A stretch of DNA of 64,000 nt, from contig NZ_JADUCM010000003.1 in assembly GCF_016009175.1 (NCBI RefSeq), forward strand, positions 62,001-126,000. The letters are read 5' to 3'. Below the pieces are notes generated by a model. It had not been told where the DNA came from, made no database searches, and saw only the letters and a program-made list of their open reading frames with translations. Source of the DNA: Pseudomonas alkylphenolica (GTDB lineage Bacteria; Pseudomonadota; Gammaproteobacteria; Pseudomonadales; Pseudomonadaceae). Positions 29,987-38,395 of the stretch are shown piece by piece (positions within the stretch are counted from its first letter, which is position 1; every line of letters starts with the position of its first letter). The position numbers were made by a program, and so were the translations under genes.

Positions 29987-31144
29987 ATGAACAAGCGTTT
30001 TCTGGCGGGCCTGTTGTTCGCGGTGTCCGTTGTCGGTTTCAGTCTCGGTGCGAGCCTGCCCCTGGTGTCGTTGCGTCTGCTCGAGGCGGGGGCCAGTACC
30101 CTGCAGATCGGTATTCTTTCGGCCATCCCCGCGGCGGGCATGATGCTCTCGGCGTTCATGGTCGATGCCTGCTGTCGCCACCTTACCCGGCGTACCATCT
30201 ACCTGCTGTGCTTTGGCTTGTGCACCTTGAGCATCGGCCTGCTGGAGTGGGCGTTTTCTTCCATCTACCTGCTCGGGCTGCTGCGGTTGGGGTTGGGGAT
30301 CGGCATGGGCATTGCGATCATCCTCGGCGAGTCCTGGGTCAATGAGCTGAGCCCGGAGCACAACCGCGGCAAGATCATGGCGCTGTATGCCACGGCGTTC
30401 ACCGGCTTCCAGATGCTTGGCCCGGCGATGCTGGCGCTGCTCGGGGCGCAGAGCGTCTGGGTGACCGCGGTGGTGACCGGCTGTTATGGCCTGGCACTGG
30501 TGTGCATCATGCTGACGGTGCCAGACGACCACGTCGAGCACGGCGAAGAAGGCGAAAAGAGCTTCTCCCTGGCCGGCTTCTTCCGCGTCGCGCCGGCCTT
30601 GTGCATGGCTGTGCTGTTCTTCTCGTTCTTCGATGCGGTGGTGCTGTCGTTGATGCCGGTGTACGCCTCCAGTCATGGCTTTGCCGTGGGCGTGGCGGCC
30701 TTGATGGTGACGGTGATCCTGACCGGCGACATGCTGTTCCAGTTGCCGCTGGGCTGGCTGGCCGATCGCAGTGAGCGGACCCTGGTACATCTGGTGTGCG
30801 GCGTGGTGGCGATGCTGATCGGCCTGGCCTTGCCCTGGCTGTTGCAGGTGCAGTGGTTGCTGTGGCCGGCGCTGGTGGTGCTGGGCGCGGTGGCCGGTGG
30901 GGTCTATACCCTGGCGCTGGTGCTGATCGGGCAGCAGTTCAAGGGGCAGGACCTGGTCACGGCCAACGCCAGTGTCGGGTTGTTGTGGGGTGTGGGCAGC
31001 CTGGTGGGCCCTCTGGTCAGTGGTGCGGCGATGGATGTTGCCCCGCATGGGCTGCCGATGGCGCTGGCGATCATGGCCGCACTGTTTGTGTGTTTTGCCC
31101 GGGGCGCCAATCGCAAGGCGTATCGTCTGAGGACAGCGGAATAA
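29987..31144 (+). CDS. MFS transporter
   Basis: The 385-residue protein has about twelve membrane segments and the general drug/sugar-efflux MFS look: LGASLPLVSLRLLEAGASTLQIGILSAIPAAGMMLSAFMVD at the start, GIGMGIAIILGESWVNELSPEHNRGKIMALYATAFTGFQMLGPAML in helices 4-5, and GWLADRSERTLVHLVCG as the central loop motif. The substrate is not evident. The frame is open to 29921, but ATG at 29987 with TGGAG nine bases before it starts the first membrane helix. It is followed after 73 bases by the FadR-type gene on the same strand. Confidence 0.85.
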   Translation: MNKRFLAGLLFAVSVVGFSLGASLPLVSLRLLEAGASTLQIGILSAIPAAGMMLSAFMVDACCRHLTRRTIYLLCFGLCTLSIGLLEWAFSSIYLLGLLRLGLGIGMGIAIILGESWVNELSPEHNRGKIMALYATAFTGFQMLGPAMLALLGAQSVWVTAVVTGCYGLALVCIMLTVPDDHVEHGEEGEKSFSLAGFFRVAPALCMAVLFFSFFDAVVLSLMPVYASSHGFAVGVAALMVTVILTGDMLFQLPLGWLADRSERTLVHLVCGVVAMLIGLALPWLLQVQWLLWPALVVLGAVAGGVYTLALVLIGQQFKGQDLVTANASVGLLWGVGSLVGPLVSGAAMDVAPHGLPMALAIMAALFVCFARGANRKAYRLRTAE

Positions 31145-31158
31145 GCCGGGCGCATGTG

Positions 31159-31168
31159 ATCGTACAAC
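31159..31168 (+). promoter_or_regulatory. Candidate operator of the FadR-type regulator
   Basis: ATCGTACAAC lies in the spacer just before a TATGAT -10 box (31178-31183). The same 10 bases recur at 44166-44175 in front of kdgD. The core TCGTACAA is a near-palindrome of TTGTACAA. Confidence 0.6.
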
Positions 31169-31177
31169 CAATTGCGC

Positions 31178-31183
31178 TATGAT
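31178..31183 (+). promoter_or_regulatory. -10 element of the FadR-type gene
   Basis: TATGAT is one mismatch from TATAAT and overlaps an upstream in-frame ATG at 31179. This makes that ATG unlikely as the start, favouring 31218. Confidence 0.55.
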
Positions 31184-31217
31184 CCGGGCTGAAGAACATT
31201 CGGGACAAACGTTCGAT

Positions 31218-31973
31218 ATGAAAGACCAGAGCGCACTGCCACGCGCCCGTAGAAAGCCCCGTAGCCTGGCTCAGGAACTGGTGACCATCCTCACCGAGCG
31301 TATCCGTGATGGTCACCTCAAGCGTGGCGACAAGCTGCCGACCGAATCGGCCATCATGGAAGAACAGGGGGTCAGCCGCACCGTGGTGCGCGAGGCGATC
31401 TCACGCCTGCAGGCGGCCGGCCAGGTGGAGACTCGCCATGGCATCGGCACCTTTGTGCTGGATACCCCGAGCCCGAGTGGTTTTCGTATCGACCCGGCGA
31501 CGATCGTCACCCTGCGCGAGGTGCTGGCGGTGCTCGAGTTGCGTATCAGTCTGGAGGTCGAGTCCGCCGGCCTGGCGGCCGTTCGCCGTAGCGCCGAGCA
31601 ACTGGCCGCCATGCGTGAGGCGCTCGATGCCCTGAACGAGAGCGTGGCCCATGCCAGTGATGCGGTGGCATCGGACTTTCAGTTCCACCTGCAGATTGCC
31701 ATGGCCACCGGCAACCGTTACTTCACCGATATCATGACTCACCTGGGTACCAGCATCATCCCGCGTACGCGGCTGAACTCGGCGCGCCTGGCCCATGATG
31801 ACCAGCAGCATTACATGAGCCGGCTCAGCCATGAGCATGAGGCCATCTACGAGGCCATTGCCCGCCAGGACGCCGAAGGCGCCCGCGCGGCCATGCGCCT
31901 GCACCTCACCAACAGCCGCGAACGACTGCGCCTGGCGCATGAGCAGGCCGAGGCGCAAGAGCAACGCCCCTGA
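31218..31973 (+). CDS. GntR/FadR-subfamily transcriptional regulator
   Basis: The 251-residue protein has an N-terminal winged helix (LAQELVTILTERIRDGHLKRGDKLPTESAIMEEQGVSRTVVREAISRLQAAGQVETRHGIGTFV, about residues 15-78) and a C-terminal FCD ligand domain (VLAVLELRISLEVESAGLAAVRRS, DFQFHLQIAMATGNRYF, LSHEHEAIYEAIARQDAEGARAAMRLHL), with the Asp and His residues that bind metal and ligand in this class. FCD regulators commonly answer to sugar acids or other carboxylates. Its own promoter shares a 10-bp site with kdgD of the galactarate operon 12 kb away, so I infer it controls that operon. No catabolic gene lies next to it. Confidence 0.88.
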   Translation: MKDQSALPRARRKPRSLAQELVTILTERIRDGHLKRGDKLPTESAIMEEQGVSRTVVREAISRLQAAGQVETRHGIGTFVLDTPSPSGFRIDPATIVTLREVLAVLELRISLEVESAGLAAVRRSAEQLAAMREALDALNESVAHASDAVASDFQFHLQIAMATGNRYFTDIMTHLGTSIIPRTRLNSARLAHDDQQHYMSRLSHEHEAIYEAIARQDAEGARAAMRLHLTNSRERLRLAHEQAEAQEQRP

Positions 31974-32043
31974 TTGCTGGCACGCCGGGTCACTTTCGCT
32001 AAAACTTCAAGTGTCATACCCGGCGTGACTTTGCCCAGGCATA

Positions 32044-32892
32044 TCACTCTGAGCGCAGTGATGCTGGCAGAGTGCTGAGGGACGGCTCCGGCCGTTGGGG
32101 GGCGCTACGTCGTGCAGGCGCCTGCAGGGCCAGCCGTCCATAGAAACACAGCGCGGTCAGCCAGGTGCTGAACCATACGAAGATCCCTGCCCAGAACGTA
32201 TGCGACATGTAGTGCCAGCCTTGCAGCACGCGGGTGGTGCCATAGACAAAGCCCAGCAGCAGGATCGCAACCAGCAGCTTGCGTGCATGCGGCCAGCGAT
32301 GGCGCAGGGCGACGAAGTACAGGGCCAGCAGGGTAAATCCGCTGGAAGCATGGCCGCCGGGCCAGCATCGACCGTCACCGGCCTTGCTGAACCAGGTGAA
32401 GTTTTCATACCACTCCATGTGCAATTGCGGACCCCCATACAGCGTGGTTTCAACCGGGCAGTACACGCTGGTGTGGCTCTTGAGGTAGTGAATCACGGTG
32501 GTGCACAGCGCAAAGGCCACGACCACGAAGAGGAAGTCACGGCGATGCTGCGTGGTAAAGCGCAGTACCGGGGCAATGCGTGCTTTTTCCAGAAAACGCA
32601 CCGGAGCAGCATGCGTATGGCCCGCCAGGCGTGGCCAGACAAAAGACAGCAATGACCCGATGATTGCCGCTTCGCCGGTCCAGTTCGGCAGCACCCGTGG
32701 CCATTTATGCGTGACCTTCTCGAACCACTGGTCATGCAGCAGCGGGAACTGGCCGCTGACCGGATCGAGCAGCAGATTGCTGATCCATTGATCCAGCCGG
32801 GTCAGGTCGAACATCAGGAAGACCATGACCGCGATCAGCAGCGGCAGGCCCAGGTTGTTCAGGTAGAAGGCAGTGCGTGAACCTTGTTGCAT
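32044..32892 (-). CDS. PAP2-superfamily membrane phosphatase/phosphotransferase
   Basis: The 282-residue inner-membrane protein has about six hydrophobic segments and the PAP2 catalytic triad of motifs in variant form: K138-x6-C145-P146 (canonical KX6RP), PGGH at 178-181 (PSGH), and R221-x5-H227-x3-H231 (RX5HX3D). C145 and H231 replace Arg and Asp. I recall similar changes in the COG3907 branch that includes lipid A-related enzymes, so activity is plausible. ATG at 32892 lies two bases after the stop of the upstream Ais-like gene with AAGGA before it, so the two form an operon probably acting on lipopolysaccharide phosphates. Confidence 0.85.
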   Translation of the reverse strand: MQQGSRTAFYLNNLGLPLLIAVMVFLMFDLTRLDQWISNLLLDPVSGQFPLLHDQWFEKVTHKWPRVLPNWTGEAAIIGSLLSFVWPRLAGHTHAAPVRFLEKARIAPVLRFTTQHRRDFLFVVVAFALCTTVIHYLKSHTSVYCPVETTLYGGPQLHMEWYENFTWFSKAGDGRCWPGGHASSGFTLLALYFVALRHRWPHARKLLVAILLLGFVYGTTRVLQGWHYMSHTFWAGIFVWFSTWLTALCFYGRLALQAPARRSAPQRPEPSLSTLPASLRSE

Positions 32893-32894
32893 GC

Positions 32895-33584
32895 TCAATT
32901 CCTTGTGCTGGCCAGCAGCTTTTGCCACTCGGGGGCATTCATCTGGCCGAGGATTCTTGGTTTGCCATTGGCACCGACAGACACAAACAAGGCACTGGCA
33001 TAGGCGCTGGAGCGCTCACCACCGGGCACATTCAACTGTCGCTCAAGTTGGTCGATGCAACCGCTGTGGGTGACCAGCACGAGGTTCTGCTCGGGCGTTT
33101 TATGCGCGAGGGCGGCTGCGTTGAAATTTTTGTCGCACTGCTGAACCCAGTCCTCGGTGGCAATCGCTTTGCCGAACATGAAGTGAGCGGTTTGTCGGGT
33201 TCTGACCTCAGGGCTGCTCAGCAGCCTGGCATTGCCCAGGCCCAGCGTCTGCAAGCCGTCGCCGACCCCTTTGGCTGCCTGGCTACCGGCGGTGGTAATG
33301 CCGGCAGGATCATTCAGGCAAGGGCTGCGTGAACGGTCGCAGCGTTCGGCGTGGCGTACCAGGACAATCACTGCGCCTTTTGCCCATTCGCTGTACACAC
33401 CGCTGCGATTCATCTGGTTATCGCTACCTAGGTCCACAACCTGAGTCCTCGTTGCTACCCACGTGGTGATGCTTGCCAGTGCGCCAAGCAGGCACAGGCT
33501 GATAAGGATGGATCTGGCCGAGGGCAGGTTTCGTCGCCGGTTTGGCGTCGCCAGGACCACTTTTTCAATTGAGCTGTTGAACAT
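32895..33584 (-). CDS. Histidine phosphatase, Ais/PmrG-like (LPS heptose phosphatase family)
   Basis: The 229-residue product has one N-terminal membrane segment (SILISLCLLGALASITTWVA, about 25-44) and a histidine-phosphatase domain. The catalytic motif is VLVRHAERCDRS near residue 74, with the second His in LVTHSGC near 165. RHAERCD is characteristic of Ais/PmrG, described in enterobacteria as removing heptose(II) phosphate from the LPS core. Active site should be periplasmic. It is the first gene of a two-gene operon with the PAP2 enzyme and is divergent from the TonB receptor gene. Confidence 0.85.
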   Translation of the reverse strand: MFNSSIEKVVLATPNRRRNLPSARSILISLCLLGALASITTWVATRTQVVDLGSDNQMNRSGVYSEWAKGAVIVLVRHAERCDRSRSPCLNDPAGITTAGSQAAKGVGDGLQTLGLGNARLLSSPEVRTRQTAHFMFGKAIATEDWVQQCDKNFNAAALAHKTPEQNLVLVTHSGCIDQLERQLNVPGGERSSAYASALFVSVGANGKPRILGQMNAPEWQKLLASTRN

Positions 33585-33958
33585 ACGGCTACTCCACGAC
33601 GCTGAGCGGGGCCGGGTGGCTGTCTACTGAACAGGCACCGCGAACGTGCCAGCACTCTAGAAGGGCGGCTGTGGTGAGCAGGTGAAGTGGTTGTGAAAAA
33701 AACCTTGGGGGTGACGGCTACGGTTAGCCGTTTGTGCAGCTCTTTCTGGCGATGGTTCGAACCCAAACGCAATGCGCCTGTCAGAAGGCGTTACTGAGTC
33801 AGTAAGCGATTGTTTATGATGCGGTTGTAACTAGATATATGTAACTTTTTATATCTTTAGAAATAAACTGTTACTCGGCGTAAATTATGTAAATACGCTT
33901 CGTCTGATAATTACTCCTAAATAGTATTGCGCATCATTTTCTAATGGTGGCAATCCTG
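33585..33958. other. 374-base divergent promoter region
   Basis: This region lies between the Ais-like gene (minus) and the TonB receptor (plus). It holds a hairpin CGGCTACGGTTAGCCG (33715-33730), a perfect 15-bp palindrome (33791-33805) and an unusually AT-rich stretch from about 33820 to 33945. No gene is visible. A weak Fur-like match (12 of 19) ends at 33941. Confidence 0.6.
33791..33805. repeat. 15-bp perfect palindrome, candidate operator
   Basis: TTACTGAGTCAGTAA is a 7-1-7 perfect palindrome in the shared upstream region of the Ais-like and TonB receptor genes. The protein that binds it is unknown. Confidence 0.55.
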
Positions 33959-36142
33959 ATGGCACATAAGGTTGAAACAATACGTCGTTCTGAGTCTGGT
34001 CATCTTTATACTGCGCTGGGTTTGGCAGTAGCATCCTGGTCTTCCGTCAGCCTGGCTGAAACATCCAGTGCGCCGGTTGCCGCATCGGCTAAAACGCTGG
34101 AACTGGATGCGACCAATATTTCTGGGAAACATCACGAAACATTTAAGGTCGACGAAATGTCGTCGCCAAAGTTCACCGCACCGCTTCGAGAAACCCCGAA
34201 GTCGATCACCATTATTAATGAAGCATTGATGAAAGAGCGGGGCGTTACTTCGCTGACTGATGTGCTGCGTACAACGCCAGGTATCACCCTGGGCGCCGGC
34301 GAGGGTGGTACACCACTGGGGGATCGCCCGTTCATTCGCGGTTTCGAATCCAGTACCGACATTCAGATTGACGGTGTCCGCGATCTGGGGCGGATGTCTC
34401 ATGAAGCCTTCAACGTCGAGCGGGTAGAAATCGTCAAAGGCCCGGGCTCTGCCTACAGCGGCCGCGGCTCGACCGGCGGCACGATCAACCTGGTGAGCAA
34501 GTCGGCGAAAATGGAGGATTCCATTGGTGGCAGCGTCACCATGGGTACCGACCAGCTATGGCGCAACACCATCGACATCAACCAATACCTGCCTGACCAG
34601 GACATAGCCTTTCGCCTGAATGCCATGAAGCATGAAGCCGACACTCCCGGGCGTGACGATGTCGAAGTAAAACGTTGGGGTATTGCCCCGACTATTACCT
34701 GGGGGCTGCAAGGACCTACCCGGGTAACGGCAAGTTACTACCACCTTGAAACTGACGATATCCCGGATCAGGGTCACCCGATTTCGCTGATTACCAATAA
34801 ACCGGCAGATGTTGATCGTGACAACTTCTATGGACTGGTAGACCGCGACTTCCGCAAAACGTCTGCCGACCTGGCAACATTGATACTCGAACATGACTTT
34901 ACTGAAGAACTGACGCTGCGTAACACCTTGCGCGGTGGCCGCAGCATGCAGAACTACGTCATGAGCCGTCCGGTGTTTGCCAACGAGGCGCAAGAAGAAA
35001 GTGGCCAGGTAGGGCGTGGCTTCCGCCCGCGCAACGTGGTCAACACCACGCTGGTGAACCAGACCGACCTGTTTGGCTCTTTCCATACCGGAACTATCAA
35101 GCACACCTACGCTGCCGGCATGGAACTCAGCCGCGAAACCATTACCGACAAGAATAAATATGTCGGCAATAACGGCCGTCCGGCGGATTTGTACAATCCC
35201 AACCCCCACGACGGTGGCTGGACCCTGCTGCCAGGCACCGGTGAAGTCACCAGCAAGAACCAGACCGAGGTCAAGTCGCTGTATGCCTTCGACACCCTTG
35301 GCCTGCACGAGCAATGGGACCTCAACCTCGGCCTGCGCTATGACGACTATGACGTGAAGAACCGCGTTGCTGGCGGCGCCGAGTCGTCCAGCGAGCTGTG
35401 GAACTACCAGGTCGGCGTGGTGTACAAGCCGATGCCCAATGGCAGCATCTATCTGTCGTACGGGACCTCGTCCAACCCGTCGGGTGAAAACACCCAGTCT
35501 GGTGGTGCCGACGGTGCCGGTGCCGGCAACCTCAACGGTAACAAGGCCAACCTGGACCCTGAAAAGTCCCGCAGCGTGGAGCTGGGTACCAAGTGGGACG
35601 TGTTCAACGAACAGCTGTCGTTGACCGCTGCAGTGTTCCGCACGGAAAAAACCAACGCACGGGTCACCGATCCGCTCACCGGGCTGGTGGCGCTGGATGG
35701 CGATCAACGGGTGACCGGTATCGAGCTGGAAGCCACAGGGCGCATTACCGATGCCTGGGCAATCTGGGCGGGCTACACCTATCTGGATGCAGAAGTCGTG
35801 AAGTCGGGTGGCGATCGCAGCAACGACGGCAATCAGTCCAAGTTCATCGCGCCTAACAGCTTCAGCGTGTGGACGTCCTACGACATCGACGATCGCTGGA
35901 CGGTCGGCGCGGGCGCCAACTACATGGACGAGCGCTACATGAACGATGCCAACACCATCACCGTGGATGACTACTGGCGCTACGATGCGATGCTCGGCTA
36001 CAAGGTCAACAAGAACCTCGACCTGCAGCTCAACGTCCTCAACCTGACCGATGAAACGATCTACGACGCTTCCCACGTCGGGTTGTTCGCGACCGTCGCG
36101 CCGGGTCGCTCCGCTGAGCTGACCGCCAACTTCAAGTTCTGA
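33959..36142 (+). CDS. TonB-dependent catecholate-type siderophore receptor
   Basis: The 727-residue outer-membrane protein has a signal peptide (residues 1 to about 33, ending SVSLA), a plug domain (TPKSITIINEALMKERGVTSLTDVLRTTPGITLGAGEGG, RPFIRGFESSTDIQIDGVRDLGRMSHEAFNVERVEIVKGPGSAYSGRGSTGGTINLVSK) and a 22-strand barrel ending in a terminal Phe (AELTANFKF). The plug resembles Fiu/PiuA-like receptors for catecholate siderophores. There is no N-terminal signalling (STN) domain, so it cannot be the transducer for the FecR protein at 27290. ATG at 33959 with GGTGG upstream is chosen over 33944. Confidence 0.9.
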   Translation: MAHKVETIRRSESGHLYTALGLAVASWSSVSLAETSSAPVAASAKTLELDATNISGKHHETFKVDEMSSPKFTAPLRETPKSITIINEALMKERGVTSLTDVLRTTPGITLGAGEGGTPLGDRPFIRGFESSTDIQIDGVRDLGRMSHEAFNVERVEIVKGPGSAYSGRGSTGGTINLVSKSAKMEDSIGGSVTMGTDQLWRNTIDINQYLPDQDIAFRLNAMKHEADTPGRDDVEVKRWGIAPTITWGLQGPTRVTASYYHLETDDIPDQGHPISLITNKPADVDRDNFYGLVDRDFRKTSADLATLILEHDFTEELTLRNTLRGGRSMQNYVMSRPVFANEAQEESGQVGRGFRPRNVVNTTLVNQTDLFGSFHTGTIKHTYAAGMELSRETITDKNKYVGNNGRPADLYNPNPHDGGWTLLPGTGEVTSKNQTEVKSLYAFDTLGLHEQWDLNLGLRYDDYDVKNRVAGGAESSSELWNYQVGVVYKPMPNGSIYLSYGTSSNPSGENTQSGGADGAGAGNLNGNKANLDPEKSRSVELGTKWDVFNEQLSLTAAVFRTEKTNARVTDPLTGLVALDGDQRVTGIELEATGRITDAWAIWAGYTYLDAEVVKSGGDRSNDGNQSKFIAPNSFSVWTSYDIDDRWTVGAGANYMDERYMNDANTITVDDYWRYDAMLGYKVNKNLDLQLNVLNLTDETIYDASHVGLFATVAPGRSAELTANFKF

Positions 36143-36275
36143 TTGGTCCCGCCCCACGGCGGCAGCATCGGCCAGGCCCGTGCTGTCGCCGCTGTGATTT
36201 TTCTGCTCCCGCGTCGCCACGGCGCCTGCCTCTGCCTACGCTGTACACTGCAGGCGGTGTGTTCAGGAGCAACCG

Positions 36276-36845
36276 ATGACCCCCATACGTGAATTGGAAA
36301 GCGCACGTCTCGTGCTGCGCCAATGGCAGGACGACGACCTCAACGAATTTGCGGCCATGTGCGCTGACCCGCAGGTGATGCGTTATTTCCCCGCCCCTTT
36401 GACGCGCCTGGAAAGTGCCGCGCTGATCGGACGCCTGCGCGGTCATTTCAATGAATACGGTTTTGGCATGTGGGCGCTGGAGCGCAAGGACTCCGGTGCA
36501 TTCATCGGCATGACCGGCCTGCTCAATGTCGGTTTCGACGCCGCGTTCACCCCCGCAGTGGAAATCGGCTGGCGCCTGGCACGGCGTCACTGGGGCCTGG
36601 GCTTTGCCAGTGAGGCAGCCTGGACCAGCCTGCGCTGTGCCTTTGCCCAGTTGGGGCTGACAGAGGTGGTTTCATTCACTGCGCACAGCAACCTGCCGTC
36701 ACAAAAGGTCATGCAGGCCATTGGCATGCAACAGGACCTCGAGGGCAGCTTCCTGCACCCCAAACTGGCCGAGGACCATCCGCTGCGTGCGCATGTGCTC
36801 TACCGTATCAACCGGGCGCAGTGGCAACAGACACTGCGCGGCTGA
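36276..36845 (+). CDS. GNAT N-acetyltransferase (RimJ/RimL type)
   Basis: The 189-residue protein opens MTPIRELESARLVLRQWQDDDLNEFAAMCADPQVMRYFPAPLT, the standard RimJ/RimL-like GNAT start. EIGWRLARRHWGLGFASEAAW forms the acetyl-CoA loop, and SFTAHSNLPSQKVMQAIGMQ completes the fold. Substrates of this class range from ribosomal proteins to antibiotics and metabolites; nothing here decides it. CAGGAG lies 6 bases before the ATG. It stands alone between the TonB receptor and tesB. Confidence 0.88.
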   Translation: MTPIRELESARLVLRQWQDDDLNEFAAMCADPQVMRYFPAPLTRLESAALIGRLRGHFNEYGFGMWALERKDSGAFIGMTGLLNVGFDAAFTPAVEIGWRLARRHWGLGFASEAAWTSLRCAFAQLGLTEVVSFTAHSNLPSQKVMQAIGMQQDLEGSFLHPKLAEDHPLRAHVLYRINRAQWQQTLRG

Positions 36846-36868
36846 ATTGCACAACATACGGGAGAGCT

Positions 36869-36922
36869 ATGACAAACCCTGTATCATTTGTCGCAGTTGC
36901 GCATTGCTTTGGAGAATCTTGA
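36869..36922 (+). CDS. Possible 17-codon leader ORF upstream of tesB
   Basis: CGGGAGAG four bases upstream of an ATG opens a 17-residue frame (MTNPVSFVAVAHCFGES) whose TGA is immediately followed by the tesB ATG at 36923. The arrangement suggests translational coupling, but a chance frame cannot be excluded. Confidence 0.3.
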   Translation: MTNPVSFVAVAHCFGES

Positions 36923-37792
36923 ATGAGCCACGTGTTGGACGATCTGGTTGACCTGCTGAGTCTGGAAGCCATCGAGGAAAATCTGTTCCGCGGACGCAGT
37001 CAGGACCTGGGGTTTCGCCAGCTGTACGGTGGCCAGGTGCTGGGGCAATCGCTGTCGGCAGCCAGCCAGACGGTGGAAGAGGCGCGTCATGTGCATTCGT
37101 TGCACGGCTACTTCTTGCGTCCGGGTGATGCGGCCATGCCGGTGGTGTACTCGGTTGACCGGGTTCGCGACGGTGGCAGTTTCAGTACCCGGCGGGTGAC
37201 GGCCATCCAGAAAGGCCAGCCGATCTTTACCTGCAGTGCGTCGTTCCAGTACGACGAAGAAGGTTTTGAACACCAGACACAGATGCCAGCGGTAGTCGGC
37301 CCGGAAAACCTGCCTTCGGAAGTGGAGTTGTTCCAGCGTATGGCTGATCGCCTGCCTGAGTCCATCCGCGACAAGATGCTCTGCGCCAAGCCGATCGAGA
37401 TGCGTCCGGTCACCGAAGAAGACCCGTTCAACCCCAAGCCGGGCGATCCGGTGAAGTACATCTGGTTCCGTGCCGACGGCACCCTGCCGGACGTACCGGC
37501 GCTGCACAAGTACATGCTTGCCTACGCGTCGGACTTCGGTTTGTTGACCACCTCGCTGCTGCCTCACAGCAAGTCGGTGTGGCAGAAGGACATGCAGATC
37601 GCCAGCCTCGATCATTCACTGTGGTTCCACGGCAACCTGCGTGCTGACGAGTGGCTGCTGTACGCCATGGATAGCCCATGGGCCGGCAATGCCCGCGGTT
37701 TTTCCCGTGGCAGCATCTTCAACCAGGCCGGACAACTGGTCGCTTCGTCCTGCCAGGAAGGCCTGATTCGCCATCGCAAGGACTGGACATGA
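36923..37792 (+). CDS. tesB: Acyl-CoA thioesterase II
   Basis: TesB hydrolyses medium- and long-chain acyl-CoA. The 289-residue protein has two hotdog domains: FRGRSQDLGFRQLYGGQVLGQSLSAASQTV and VHSLHGYFLRPGDAAMPVVYSVDRVRDGGSFSTRRVTAIQ in the first, and LDHSLWFHGNLRADEWLLYAMDSPWAGNARGFSRGSIF in the second, with the Asp-Thr/Gln active-site pattern of the family. TTGGAGA precedes the ATG. The stop overlaps the start of the HAD gene by four bases (ATGA), so the two are translated together. Confidence 0.95.
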   Translation: MSHVLDDLVDLLSLEAIEENLFRGRSQDLGFRQLYGGQVLGQSLSAASQTVEEARHVHSLHGYFLRPGDAAMPVVYSVDRVRDGGSFSTRRVTAIQKGQPIFTCSASFQYDEEGFEHQTQMPAVVGPENLPSEVELFQRMADRLPESIRDKMLCAKPIEMRPVTEEDPFNPKPGDPVKYIWFRADGTLPDVPALHKYMLAYASDFGLLTTSLLPHSKSVWQKDMQIASLDHSLWFHGNLRADEWLLYAMDSPWAGNARGFSRGSIFNQAGQLVASSCQEGLIRHRKDWT

Positions 37793-38385
37793 GCCTGAAG
37801 GATATTCGTCACTGGGTGTTCGACATGGATGGCACCTTGACCGTCGCGGTGCATGACTTCGCGGCGATTCGAGAGGCACTGGAGATCCCGCCGGATGACG
37901 ACATCCTTACCCATCTGGCCGCGTTGCCGGCAGCAGAAGCAGCCGCCAAGCACGCCTGGTTGCTGGAGCACGAACGTGACCTGGCAATGGGTTCGCAGGC
38001 GGCGGCCGGCGCGGTGGAGCTGGTGCGCGAGCTGGCTGCACGTGGCTGCCAGCTGGGCATTCTCACCCGCAATGCGCGTGAACTGGCGCATGTCACGCTG
38101 GAGGCCATCGGCCTGGCCGACTGCTTTGCCGCGCCGTATGTGCTGGGGCGCGATGAAGCGCCGCCCAAGCCGCATCCCGGTGGCTTGCTGAAGCTGGCGC
38201 AAGCCTGGGAAGTGGCGCCCGGCGAAATGGTCATGGTCGGCGACTATCGCTTTGACCTCGACTGCGGCCGCGCAGCGGGCGCCCGCACCATCCTGGTCAA
38301 CCTGCCGGACAACCCCTGGCCGGAGCTGACCGACTGGCATGCCGCTGATTGCCGGGCACTGCAGGCGTTGCTCGGCAACCCGTAG
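37789..38385 (+). CDS. HAD-superfamily phosphatase
   Basis: The 198-residue protein carries the four HAD motifs: VFDMDGTLT (nucleophile Asp), LTRN (motif II Thr), KPHPGGLLK (motif III Lys) and VMVGDYRFDLDCG (motif IV). The cap between the first two motifs is small and helical, as in subfamily IA enzymes such as phosphoglycolate phosphatase. The substrate is unknown. It overlaps the end of tesB by four bases. Confidence 0.88.
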   Translation: MSLKDIRHWVFDMDGTLTVAVHDFAAIREALEIPPDDDILTHLAALPAAEAAAKHAWLLEHERDLAMGSQAAAGAVELVRELAARGCQLGILTRNARELAHVTLEAIGLADCFAAPYVLGRDEAPPKPHPGGLLKLAQAWEVAPGEMVMVGDYRFDLDCGRAAGARTILVNLPDNPWPELTDWHAADCRALQALLGNP

Positions 38386-38395
38386 CGGATACCGG

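Noticed and set aside
29675..31171. 498-codon open frame antisense to the second MFS gene
   Set aside because: It is rich in His, Gln and Arg with no domain; the plus strand gives a clear 12-helix transporter.
33881..33903. Iron-starvation (PvdS-type) box TAAAT...CGT before the TonB receptor
   Set aside because: The spacing is 15 rather than the usual 16-17 bases and the region is AT-rich, so TAAAT is expected by chance.
33923..33941. Fur box immediately before the TonB receptor
   Set aside because: Only 12 of 19 positions match and only one half is good; recorded in the region note but not called as a site, although iron control of the gene is plausible.
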